NCBI RefSeq assembly: GCF_018687715.1
Contig: NC_056757.1
Location: 26,346,501 to 26,410,500, forward strand
Direction: 5' to 3'
DNA length: 64,000 nt
Origin: Carya illinoinensis
Lineage: Eukaryota > Streptophyta > Magnoliopsida > Fagales > Juglandaceae
The translations under genes and the position numbers were made by a program. Each line of letters starts with the position of its first letter. The stretch's first letter is position 1. The notes beneath the pieces are model-generated. The model was not told the DNA's origin. It saw only the letters and a list, made by a program, of their open reading frames with translations, and searched no databases. Shown one piece after another: positions 24,101 to 37,069 of the stretch.

Positions 24101-27012
24101 ATTTCAAAATAATTTTTACCACTCATATTAGCTTGTTGGGAATTTGGACCTCCCAAATTCACCCCCCTAGGATCTACCCTTTGCAAGAATAACAAGAAAA
24201 ATAGAGAAATAATAACACCACAAGATATTTTCGTGGAAACTCCTAAATAGGAGAAAAAATCATTAGACCCAAAGAAGAAAATCCACTATGTAAAAAATTA
24301 TTACGATCACACAATTTTTCTCCTCACCCCAAACACATCCACAAAACTTCCCCACTAGCAAAACTTTAACTTTACACCTCTTCCCTTTTTACAAAATGGC
24401 CAACAGAGGAATTTAACTAAAGTCAAAAGTTATTAGGTAAGTTTTCAACTTGTATACTTAAACTAAGAGGCTAAGCCTCTTATTTATAAGCCTGGGTCTA
24501 TGCCCTTTATTTTCTTCCCACCAGTGTGGGACCAAAAAAGGAGCAAAAAACCAACAATCTCCACCTTGCGACTTTGACTGGTCTCACAGCCAAACTCCAC
24601 CTCAATGAAGATTTTCATAACTTCTACTATCATGTTTCACCATAAAAGCATACCCACTCAGAATAAACCAATTCTAAGCATTTCACTTCGGACTATGTCA
24701 AAAATAACCTTACTGAAAATTATGGTGTAACTTCCACATTTGGCTTTCCTGAAAGTTCATCAACCATCGACATGAATTTCCACCACACACCCTGCATCAA
24801 TGCCAAACCAATGTCTGTGTGCAAACTTGTGGACCTGCTAACATTAACACATCCTCTATCATGACAACTTTTGGGAATTAATGGCATGCCATGAGGACGT
24901 ACATGTCCCTTTTTAAAGATCAAAATCTTCCATGGAGAGAGACACAACATTAGCATCATTTACAGTATCTCCATTTACTGACTTGGAGCTACTTGCCGAA
25001 TCTGCTCCAGCTCTTGGACAATTATTCTTGACGTCTCCAGATTGTCCACACCCCCAGTAGACTACTTTCTTCTTCATGAAAATCTTTATCTTCCCATTTC
25101 CAGCTGCTAACAGTACTAAGTTCTCAGGTGAACAATTTCTTCCACCACCTAGTCTTCTCTCTTCAGAAAAGAGTTTACCGGTAACCTCTAAAAAAATTAT
25201 TTGCTCCTTTCCATGTATCAAAATAGACTTCATATGCTCATAGGAAGATGGAAGAGACCAGATGAACCTCAAGGCTTAATCCTCATTATCAATTTTAACT
25301 CTAATAGATTCTAACTCAGTGACAATGCCATTGAGAACGGTTAAATAATCTAAAATAGTTATACATTCACTCATCCGCAATGTATGAAACTACTCTTTTA
25401 GGTACACACGATTTAAGACGCCTTTCGTCTTATACAACTCTTCAAGTTTTTTCCAGAGTTCTTTTGCCGTAAATATTCCATGCACATTTGCAAGAACATT
25501 TTTTGTCAAACACAGACGTATCGCGCTTTCTGTTCTCAAATCCAGATCCTCCCAATCTTCATCGCTCATTTCAGATCTGCTCTTTCACCAGTCACACTAG
25601 TATCAGTGCTTACTTCAAGTATTGGTATGCCCTTCAATGTCTTGTGTAATCCTGATTGAATTAAGAAATCCTTGACTTGTACTTGCCACAAGCCAAAATT
25701 GATTCTCTCATCAAATTTCTCCACGTCAAATCTGAAAGGATTTGAAACCCTACTTCCTGACATTGCTTTGATGAATTTACTGTAGATATGAATAGTACCT
25801 CACTAAGTAAGTTTCCAGGAAAGATTGAAGGGTCACAATGGACACGCTTAAAATTTCCGATCTCCTAAATAGAACCTCCTTAGACTGTACGTATCCACAC
25901 TACCAAACCAAAGCTCCACCCCACAAAAAGAATCTAGTGGCTCTGATACCAATTGTTGGAAACTTAGACCACCTAAATTCACCTCCTTAGGATCTACCCT
26001 TTGCAGGAATAATAAGAAAAATAAAGAAATAATAACACAAGATATTTACGTAGAAACTCCTAAATAGGAGAAAAAACCACCAAATCCAGAGAAGAAAATC
26101 TACTATGTGAAAAATTATTACGATCACACAATTTTTCTCCTCACCCCAAACACACCCACAAAGCTTCCCCACTAGCTAAACTTTAACTTTACCCCTCTTC
26201 CCCTTTTACAAAAAGGCCAACAGAGGAATTTAACTAAGGTCAAAAGTTACTAGATAAGTTTTCAACTGGTGTACTTCAACTAAGAGCCTAAGCCTCTTAT
26301 TTATAAGCCTAGGCCTATGCCCTTTATTTTCTTCCCACCGGTGTGGAACCAAAAAAAGAGCAAAAAACCAACATAGCTAACACCTTAGAAATGATCTTAT
26401 ATACCCCATTCACCAAACTAATAGGCCGAAAATCCCACATCTCCACAACCCCTACCTTCTTGGGAATAAGAGCGATAAATGTAGTATTGAAGCTTTTCTC
26501 AAATTTCATAAATGTATAAAATTCAAGAAAAACCTTCATAATATCATCCCACACTATTTCCCAACAAGCTTGAAAGAAAGCCATTGAGAAACTATCTGGT
26601 CCCAGAGTCTTATCCCATGCCATTCCTCTAACCACATCAAGAACTTCATCCTCTTAAAAAACTCTCTCTAACCAATCTGCACTAATCTGGTCAATGGAGT
26701 AAAAAAAGAGTCCATCAAGCTTTGGTCTCCACAAGTATTCTTCCCTACAAAACTTCTCATAAAAATTCACAATGTGATCCTTATTGACCTCTTGATCTAA
26801 AAGGATGTTATCACCATCATGAATAGCCTCAATAGCATTATTTCTTCTATAAAAGTTAACCATATAGTGAAAAGATTTCAAACACTTGTCACCTTCCTTC
26901 AGCCAAAGGACCCAAGATTTTTGGCTCCAAGATATTTCCTCCATTAAGGTGATATTCTCCAATTCATCCACCACCGCATTTTTTCTCTCCAATTCCTCAC
27001 CGGATATGCGCC

Positions 27013-27043
<31 letters not shown>

Positions 27044-30000
27044 AAAAAAATCAGCTCCCTTTCCTCCAAACTCTGCAACTGTTGCATCAAAGGTTTCCTT
27101 TTATTTTCCAAGTTTCCAAACTCCTCCACATTCCGCTTTTCAAATCTGTTTTTAAAGCTTTAAGTTTACTAGCCAGTACAAAGCTCGGGGTACCAGAAAA
27201 AGAGTACGAAGACCACCACGACCTCACCCTATCCACAAAACCTTCATCCTCCAACCACATATTTTCAAATTTAAAGTACCTATGCCCTCTCAAAATGCCC
27301 CCACATTCCAACATAATAGGATAATGGTCAGAAAACATTATCGGTAACCTTTTCTGGCTCAAATCAGGAAAAAGAACTTCTCAATGAGCCGAAACCAGAA
27401 ATCTGTCCAGCCTAGACCATGCTCTTCCATTGGACCATGTAAAATCCCCACCAACCAACGGTAAATCAATCAAATAGCTCAAAAATCAGATCTGAAAAGG
27501 TATTCATGGCCTGAGAAAAGTAATTATCCCCCACTCGCTCACTAGGAAACCTTGTAATGTTGAAATCCCCACCAAAACACCAAGGAAGATTCCAAACAGC
27601 AGTTAACATCCCAAAACACAAGAGCGCAATGAACGGACGTTCAAGGACAAAGAGAGATCGATGGAGGAATTGAAAGCTTTCTTTACTAGAACTCTTTGTA
27701 CTTGGGCCATTGCTGTTGACTTTAATGGCTTAGATTTTCATAATTTTCTTATTTCCATTGCTCCTACTTAGCTAGGGCAAACTATACATTTTACCATGCT
27801 TTTGCCTATTCTTTGATTAATATTATACATTTACTTATCAAAAAAAAAAAACTCTCCTAACATTGTCCACATTAGGACCGTAAACCCCCACAAAAGCCCA
27901 TTCAAATCCATCATCCACACTCTTGAATTGACAAGCCACCATAGATTCTCCACATAATAATCTATCATCTCCACTACCCTCCAACCTCACATAACAGTAA
28001 TACCACCCTATGCCCCTTTCGAAACTAAATCAACCCATCCCACACATTGACAACTCCGTAAACTGTTAATGATTGATTAACCAGTTTCAGCTTGGTTTCT
28101 TGAAAACAAATAACATCAATCCTCCAATTACAAATCAAATTCTTTACGCGAAGAGGTTTTCTATAGCCGTTCAGCCCCCTCACATTCTAAGATAAGATCG
28201 TTGGTTTCATAGATGACTATAGACAGCCCTCTCCTTGCCTTTTTCTAAAGGCACTTCCTCCCTTTTGAGTTATAATTTATTGAACACAATAATCTCTTCA
28301 ATTCCCTCTCCTTTTTTGAAGAGGATCTAGCCAAACGAGGTTGACCAGCCTCTATAGCTATTAAAAGTGCTCTAAAATTTTCCTCAAAACCAACACGAGA
28401 TTCTCAGTAATACAAAAAGTGCCCAATAATTCAACTGCTCCTCTTAGTAATAGAAAAAAAGTTTACACCCTTCCTACTAATCACAAATCCCTTTGCTTCA
28501 ATCCAAAACCTACGCTCCATCTTCAACTAACTATTGGTAAAAATAAAATAAAAAGAAAAACAGAAAAAGGGAATAGAAACAGGGACAATGAATGAAAGAT
28601 TAAGGATCATCCGTCTAGCAGTATCCTAATATATAAAGGTGAAACCATTGGAACAACTTCTCACAAAATTAAAGACTTATCAATGTGACAGTAAATAAAA
28701 ACATGTCCATACTAGAAAGACTACTTATCAAAAAGATCTCATGCTAGAAAAAGAACCAACATCATGCTTCAATTAAAAGCAAAGGTGCTGTAAAATATGC
28801 AATATGAAAACTTGAATCAATGCAATATGAAAACTTGAATCATATGTCACTACATGTTTGCTTGTTGTCAAGAGCCTACAGCATGACGCATACATCGGTG
28901 TCAAGGTGTGTAGGAAAAATGAATTAAGTGCCAAAATATTTCAGCACAAAAAAAACTTAAAAGATGACACTTTTCACAGGCTATACAAACAAAAAAAAAA
29001 TATCAAGAATTACAGAAATCAACATCCATGAATAAAGGGTTGAAAACAATGTTCTTGCAACACTTTCCTTAATTCAGAGTTTGAATTCAGCATGTTAATC
29101 ACTTGAAACAAGTAAGAAATTGTACTGCAGAGCATATCACACAAAATTGAAATCCAGAGACTTGAAGATTCATTCTTGTGACATTTTGCATTAAGTGATA
29201 AACCGGAATCTAGTACATAACAAAAAATGCATAACCAAAACAGCATCATTAAAACACAGAACATTGATACAGTGTCATTTATAGAAACAATAACTTTTTA
29301 ACTTTTTTCAAATGCATGAGTAATAAAAACTGAAAAATTCAGGCAAAAAATGCTATCAATTCCAGGTGGAAAAACATACATGTGTCCAGAAAGATATACC
29401 TCATCCAACTTTTTCTCACGATCTCGCAGAGAAGATTTAGCCTGGACAAATTTCTCATTCCAGTTTTCATACATATCAGGATGTAAATCTCTGTAGGCCA
29501 GGCAAAGTGTACGCAATCCAGAAGATCCAAATTGCTCCAAGTGTTCCCTCGTTACTTTCTTTAGATCGTCGCTTACGTCAGCCAGTCTCTCAAAGATTAC
29601 AGAATCAGCACCCTGTGAAAAGAAGATATATAGCCGATTGTTATTTTGTTTTTCAACAGCCCAGCAATGTCCATCCTATTTATAAGCCTCAAGAAATTAT
29701 TACCTTACAGTACAATACCAGTCGGCCATCCGGATAGCGACATACAACAGACTGACGCTTCCTTGTACTAATTAAAAACCATGGTGCAGTTGATGTTAGC
29801 GAGGTCCCCAATAGACTTGTAAACCAATATAAATTACTGAAAGCTCCTCCCCTCAACACCCCTCCAAAAGGAAAAGAAAATACAAAACTTTTATACACAC
29901 CTGTTGAACTCAAGGACATTTAGAATCTCATAAGACACGTCTTGGATTTTGCCTATCTTCTCAATATGAGATTCACGAACATATATCATTGTAGGTGTAC

Positions 30001-33000
30001 GCCTGAGAATCAGAAAATCATTAGTCTCAAGACAAGCTGTATAGCCTTGAATGGTAGCAGATCTCTCAGAGAAGTAATACTAGAACCAGAACCTGCAGTT
30101 CTATCCAAACATTAAAAGTCGTTTATGGATAAAAACTAAAGCTTTCAGGTTCAAGACTTTCTTGAGAACCACGCCCAAGTAAACCTCAGCAATCAACGAA
30201 AACAGTTCAATCCCGTACGACGATCTAGCAGTAGGTACAACAGCCACAACAGGTACAGAGGATTCACAAACCACTGTTGTCGACAGTGTCCCCCTTGAAA
30301 ATAAAATTCTGCTATTCGTTCTTCTTTTCACAGCAAATGAATAGATGAGTTGATGTATTCTTTATCCAAGTCAATGAGTTTTAGCTAATTTTTAAAACCC
30401 TCATTTTAAAAGATCATTAAGACAAACAGGTTAATTTCCCCCGTTTGTTGATGTTATTATCTTGTAGTTTTCTTTTATTTTTGCTCTGGCTTAGAAGGAG
30501 CAGAGATCAATCAGGTTTTGCTACTTTACGTTATTAAAAACTATGGAGATCATGCATAGGCGACGCTCTTGTATATGTCCCTGGTTCTTGGGCTATTGCC
30601 AATTCTTATTCTCAATAAGATTTTGTTTACCGATCAAAATATTAAACAATATGGTACCCAAGGCAGAAAACTTGACAAAGCAAACAATCCTTTCTTCAAT
30701 AAGGTATGGGAGAGATGGCAAGCACAAACCTGTAAAAGAAAAAGCCAAAGTTCTTTGCAGCAGTAACCAAAGCAGCCTCATCTGGGGATGCAGCTTGATA
30801 AGTGATTTTTTCTGGGCTTTCTTGACCCTCGGGGAGTACAGTATGACATATAGCAAGGCATCTGAAGAACTCCTATACTCAAAACATATTGTAGCTAAGA
30901 GATAACGTTACAAAGAGTATGCCTGTTCCATGGTACATGCATATGCTGACCACAAACATAATGTATCTAGAAGCAAAGGTTGTTAGGATGTTTTTTATTG
31001 ATAAAATTTTCAAGTGCATAGGTGAGCAACTTGAGCACACATGAACTATACAAGAGAGAACACCCACTTATGATTAACGAGTAAAGCAAGAGGACATCAA
31101 TGTAGTAGAACAATTGCAGTGAGCCTTCATCCAAATAAACAGATTTAAGAGTAATGCTAGATACAATCCTACGGTGAGCAAGCTCCACGTACTCCCTTTG
31201 AAAAGTAGTTGGGCCAACCATTTAAAAGTGGGATTTTTCATGTGAGTCCCAGACTTGTCCACTTTTTTCAAAGAGAGTGCATGGGACTTACATAGCCTAG
31301 GGCTGTACAAATCATTTCTCTAGATTTAAACGCACATTCTTCTATCTCAAGCACCCCTTCTCCAGGTTTTCGAAAGAGCAATCTGTTCCTCCCAAATAAA
31401 CCACAATAACCATAATAGGATCATCCGCCAAACTTCTGATTCACATGGACTACCCTTACACACTTTCCAGCAAGCCATGAGCCCATTATCCTCTCAAAAT
31501 TGCTTTCTTTGGCTGGCTGGCCTCCCATGGGAAAATATTGACTATTGACAAGCTAAGAAAGCATGGTTTTTTAATAATAGATTGGTGTTTTACGTGTAAA
31601 AGAGATGGTGAATCAGCGGATCATCTTCTTCTTCACTGTGATGTGGCTAAGGCTTTATGGGATGAAATCTTTACCAGGCTTGGTATCGCATGGGTAATGC
31701 CAAGGAGGGTGGTAGATCTATTGTCATGTCGGACAGGTATCTGGGGCAATCGTCAAATCGCAGCTATTAGGAAGATGGTGCCTCTATGCTTAATGTCGTG
31801 CACTTAGAATGAGGAATAGCCGCTGTTTTGATAATAGGGAGCATTCATTGGGAGGGCTCAGGGACTTTTTCTTTCATACATTGTTACTTTGGGCTTTGGC
31901 TATTGTATTGAATGGGGCTAGTTTTAATGACTTCTATTCTGTTTTTCACAGCACTTAGCTTGTAATTAGGTTCGTCTCTTGTATACTTCTAGTGTACATG
32001 GGCTTTGCCTAATTATGTGGATTAATAAAATTATTCTTCTTGCTTATAAACAAAAAAATTATCTGCTACTTCCACCTAGCTATGTGATGTTCCATATATC
32101 TTCATAAGTTATTCACCCTCCTAAAATTCTCTAGGATGCTATGCCATATTAATTTCGCCTAGAACATCATCACTTTAAGGCCCAAGTACTTCACCACCAA
32201 GAATATGGACTAAACCTCCTACATCTACCATGGGTCCTCTCGGAACCTATCGAATGAAAGGTCATTGTTGTTTTTCATTCGATGGGTAACTTCTTCTCTC
32301 TCTTTGATTTCCAACAATCTTATCTTTCCTTCAAACTCTAGGTCACTAAGATTGTGTTTACATAGTGAGATGATCCCAAATATTCTGTGAATAATAGTAA
32401 AAAAGCAGTGAAAAAGTAATGATAAAATATTGAATAGTAGTGAATAGTAGAAAAAAGTAGTGAGAAGTAGTTAAAAAGTAATGATAAAATAATGAATAGT
32501 AGTTACCCAAACAGAGCCTAAAATAAACCTCCTAAAACACTCATGCCCCAAAAAAGGCTTCCAAACAAAAATCCAAAAAGACTGTTCACCGTGCTATAAT
32601 AACTGTGCAATATTATTCACAATGTTAGTGTTCACAATAGTACTGATCACAGTACTGTACAAATGTTCAAGCTACATTCTATATCAGATTCTAGTATCAT
32701 AACCGTTTATCCCACATTAATTTGGTATTAGGTTTCTTGTCCTATATGAGTTTGCACTAGTTTGGCATCAGAACTTAGTTCTATACCAATTTTGATATCA
32801 GAGCTAATGTTCAACATCATATTCAGTTCATGTTTAATATATGGAAACAATACTGCATCCAGTTCCCACTCAGAACAATATCTACCTTGCAAACATCAGG
32901 GTTGGGCTCATTTCTCCAAGCTCCGCGCATAAGCCTAGCATCATCAAAATTAAAGCCCTTCTCATGCATCGCATTGTCTGAGTTCCGCTCCTGTAACAAT

Positions 33001-36000
33001 TCAATGACATCAAAGTTATCTTCTGTTTAAACAGAAATCGTCAGTGCCCATAAGATGACAGCAATGTATACCTCCACTTTTAAGCCGTTACGCTGTGCTA
33101 TTCCCTTCTCTATTTCAGTGACACCAGTGCCATACACCTCTCCTCCAATTGAACACTTAAAGAACTCCATCAAATTTCTTGTTAAAGTTCCAGTTTTGTC
33201 AGAAAATATATATTCCACCTGATTACAGCAGCAGTTCAGAACAGTAGCACTCTTTTTGGATGAGTAGAACAATATAATTCACACTGTAAAGTGTAAACCA
33301 CCACTATTGATCAACTATATTAACAAAGTAGCAGATGAAGAGATGCTTCCGCAAACACTCTAATAGATTAACTGTTCATATACCGATGGTGATGATGACA
33401 ACACCAACGATATCTCACTTAACATAACCAAATTTTCTTTTATTTAGCAAAAATAATAAAGACCACTTGTTGTGACTCACTCAAGAATGTCAGCATGGGA
33501 GCAATTTACCTGTCCAAGTTCCTCATTCAAATTGGAAGTCCGAGCCAGTGCTGGGGTGTTGGTTTCAGTATGGTACATATGTAAGTCCTTGTTGATAAAT
33601 TGGGTGGACTGAATAAATTTAACCATCTGAAATAGTAATTACAAAATTGTTAATGGAGTTATCCTTAAATAACCGCACACATTGCTAGGACAGATTATAA
33701 CAGACTAAAAAACCTACCTCAATGGAAACATAAAGAGAAATCGGGATAATTGAGGAGTACAAAGTAATCAGGGTAAACATTGTAAGAAGGGCAACCTGAA
33801 AAACCAATAATTAGAATCAACTGACAAAATGTTAAGGAAAAAACCAAGCAACTTTTCTCTCGTTCTTTTTTTGATAAGTAATTTTTCTCTCATTCTATAG
33901 CAGTCAAATCAACATAACAAGCATTAATACCAAGAATCGGTTGTCGGGGTTAAACTGATCGTCCACACTTTTAGTGAGAGCTAAGTAATAGTATTTGCGG
34001 TCTATGAATACACCACTGCAGAGTTTCAAGAAGCCAAAAACTCACTAATGTGAATAATTGCACCTATAAATTATTATAAAAAAAATTGATTGCAACTATT
34101 AAAATATCCACAAACATGTACTGACTAGCAAATTCCTTATTGTCAAACCTGCCTATAGCTCCAATCAGACACATTGTAAATAGAACACCAAAAAGTGTAA
34201 GGATAAGTTTGTCGAGTTTTCTCTCAAATGTACTTCTTTTGGAAGGAACATTCATGGCATTCATCATGACCTGCAATTAAATTCAGACATCCATTAAAAT
34301 GAACTTACATTAATCGATAGACAGTAGAGATAAATGACCCAATGGGGAAGATACCACACACATCAAAGAATGGCAGTAGCAGTAAGAGAGCAAATAGTTG
34401 TTGTTTATGTCAGTTTAATTCGTGATATCAAACCTTTGTTTCATGTCCAGTAAAAATAACAGCCCCAACTATATATTCCGTATTCCTGAGACTGCACCCC
34501 TGAAAACACCAGTAATACCAACGAGTAAAAGTCAGCTATGTTCCACCTATGGAGAGCAAATTTCAAAATCAACAATGACCAAATGATATAAAGATTAGAA
34601 GCATAAAAAAGGGACTCTCTTTTTATATCTATAAAGATTTTATTAATGAAATAAAACACTTGTGTAGATACAAAGCCTACACAAGCTTCCCCCAAAACTA
34701 TAAATTTTAATTTAAATATCTAACAAACCCAATAAAAGAGAAAATGTGGGTGTTGCCATGAAGTGTTCAACCATTTGGAGCACGAGTAAAAATTTGATCC
34801 CAGAAATAAGCAACTCTACACCGTACATATGCATTTGTTCTCCCACGAAAGAATCCACACAGGTCATAGAAGAACCACATTCCAAGCGAAACTACTCATT
34901 CGTCAGATATAACAATATAATAAAAATGAGTAACATGATTCCGATCATTAGGATAATATTTAAACCGGTACAATGCCAGGACTACAAAGAAAGCATTTCA
35001 AACAAACCACCAAGATCAACAGAACATTCAAGTGCAACATAGCAGTCTTGTATAAAAGTTATATAACCTAATCCTAGCAGATATGGGCAGGAAGAACATA
35101 TTAAATGGCAAAGACTGAGCTGTTAAAACATAGAGTTGGAAAAAAAAAAAAAAAAAAAACCAATGTTGCAAGGAAGAAAAATCATATCATACTCGTAACA
35201 TAATTTGGTTTGGAGTGAGAGGCAGTGTTTGCTTCTGAAGTATAAGATTGCCAGTGAAAGTGTATAATGAATTATTTGGCTGCTCACACTGCACTTCACC
35301 TGCAATAAACAAAGAAATCATTCTAAAAGCACTCTCCATTTTTCCTTTCGCTTTTTTCATTAACGAAATCTAATAAAAATCACCAAAAAAATTTATCTTA
35401 TTAATTATCAAAAAACAAATCACCAAAAAAAGGCGGTCAGACCCAAGTACGCAAGAAAACTACATAGGGAAATGCCCTGGAAAAAAGGAGATTGTCATAA
35501 ATTGAAACAAGAAAGATATGGATTTGGACCCAAAAGCTTGAGCCAAGATTGAGCCCCTAACGGACTTGACTGATTGGAACTCAATTATCTCAAGCTCAGC
35601 TTGACTAAACACAAAAAGTTACAGTTTAACGTATGGTGGTCTATAAATGGGTGTAATAACAGTAGTGCACTGCAACACTAAGCCAAAATTTCCCATAAGC
35701 TTACCCCCCCCCCCCCAAAAAAATAAATAAATAAAAAGAAAATATTATGTTTCATGATCTCATTTTTCTAGTTATTTCCTTGCATAACTATGATAGGGAA
35801 TTATCAAATTGCATAAGGTTGTCCCCGTCTCATATTTGATTAAAGTCCTCCCATTTTGGTAATTTCTGCAAGTGCTGGTCAATTTTTTTTTTTTTTTATA
35901 AGCACCGGGTGCGCAGGAACAACGTCCCAACTAATCCCAGGAGTGTAAAGGCCCTCAGCAAAGAGTTTCCCGCAAGTGCACATTGGGTAATTCAAGAAGA

Positions 36001-37002
36001 AAATCTCCCAATCCAATGACCCCAAGAAATTGTTTACACCCAAGGGAATTTAAACATTAAACTTGGGGAGAGCATACCCCAAAGCCTTTACCACTTGAGC
36101 CAACCCCTAGGGATTGCTGGTCAAATTTTATCTGAATTTGAAAATTTTTTTTTTTTATTGGAACAACATCTCGATTAATCCCAAGGGTGCACAGGCAAAT
36201 GACAATACAAGCATCATGATCAACAATAGTATAGACAAACAAGTGAAAAATGCTAAACCTTTAAATTCAGATGCCTTCTCGGGAGTCAAATAATCCCATG
36301 TCCTCTCCACTGCCTTCCTAATTTTCAAATTTGTTTCCCCATCCAAATTTGCAGTCTACAACCAAGCAAAAAACAAAATGAGAAAAAAAGAAAGATATGA
36401 AGTCATTGATTTGCAAATCACAACAACCAAAAGCTCTTCATTCTTCTATAAAAGCATCATAATCATAACGATGACAATGATAATAAGGGCAACAACAAAG
36501 ACGAAAAGATAATGGGAAAGAATATTAAGAAAACCTCAGTATAGCAGACACCATCTGGGTTTGTGCCAGCAAGAAAAAGCAGGTCAGCAGGAAAGAATCC
36601 GTCCTGCTTAACCTACACCCAAGCAAATCCAGCATTGTATTTTAGCATCCAATTTAATTATTGCCATTGCCAACACATTTATCATAATACTAAGAATGAT
36701 AACATCAGTAGTGTAAAAAAAGAAAAAAGAGCATTCGAACAATTTTTCTATTTAAAAAAAGTTATAGATATGCTAGAAAGCAAAGGAAAATACATAAACC
36801 ATATATAAGTCAGTTTTCTATTAAAAACAAATTCATGGAAAGTGTTCAATTGCACAACTCCAAGTCTGCACAACTACAAGGCTTCAACACTGTCAAATTC
36901 CAACAATGAGCTAATCAAAAGACTAGAGCTGCTCTCCACTGTCACCTCAATCCACCATCACCACCCCCACCCTCCAACCCCAAGAAGAGATTTTTTTTTT
37001 TT

Positions 37003-37069
<67 letters not shown>

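Larger units (their letters stand above)
24134..26373 (-). mobile_element. Non-autonomous Ty1/copia element nested in LINE A
   Basis: LTRs at 24134-24556 (423 bp) and 25954-26373 (420 bp), both TGTTGG...CCAACA. A perfect 5-bp target duplication TAGCT lies at 24129-24133 and 26374-26378. Primer-binding site TGGTATCAGAGCCACTAG (initiator Met) sits at 25934-25951 next to the right LTR. Polypurine AAGGTGGAGAT sits just above 24556. The internal region is only 1.4 kb, with gag remnants and no reverse transcriptase or integrase. Confidence 0.92.
22145..28200 (-). pseudogene. LINE A ORF2 (endonuclease-RT), interrupted
   Basis: Largest intact piece 23529-24122: [56 protein letters not shown]. Upstream RT piece 26324-26635 ([30 protein letters not shown]). 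Endonuclease pieces at 27400-27600 and 27860-28200 ([10 protein letters not shown]). The RT is cut between ISKVLA and the SQNAF motif by the copia insertion, and further frame changes exist. The catalytic FADD is intact, so decay came from the insertions and scattered stops. Confidence 0.85.
22036..28660 (-). mobile_element. LINE A, near full-length L1-type element in intron 19 with 18-bp target duplication
   Basis: A perfect 18-bp target duplication TCACAAAATTAAAGACTT at 22018-22035 and 28661-28678 brackets the element. Minus-strand order from high to low coordinate: ORF1 remnant (about 28200-28660), endonuclease (GGDFN near 27550), reverse transcriptase with FADDTLIF near 23660, zf-RVT end (about 22150-22530), then a poly-T (tail) at 22037-22043. 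It is interrupted by a copia element (24134-26373) and by a plus-strand LINE tail (27619-27851). It is co-oriented with ALA3. Confidence 0.9.
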
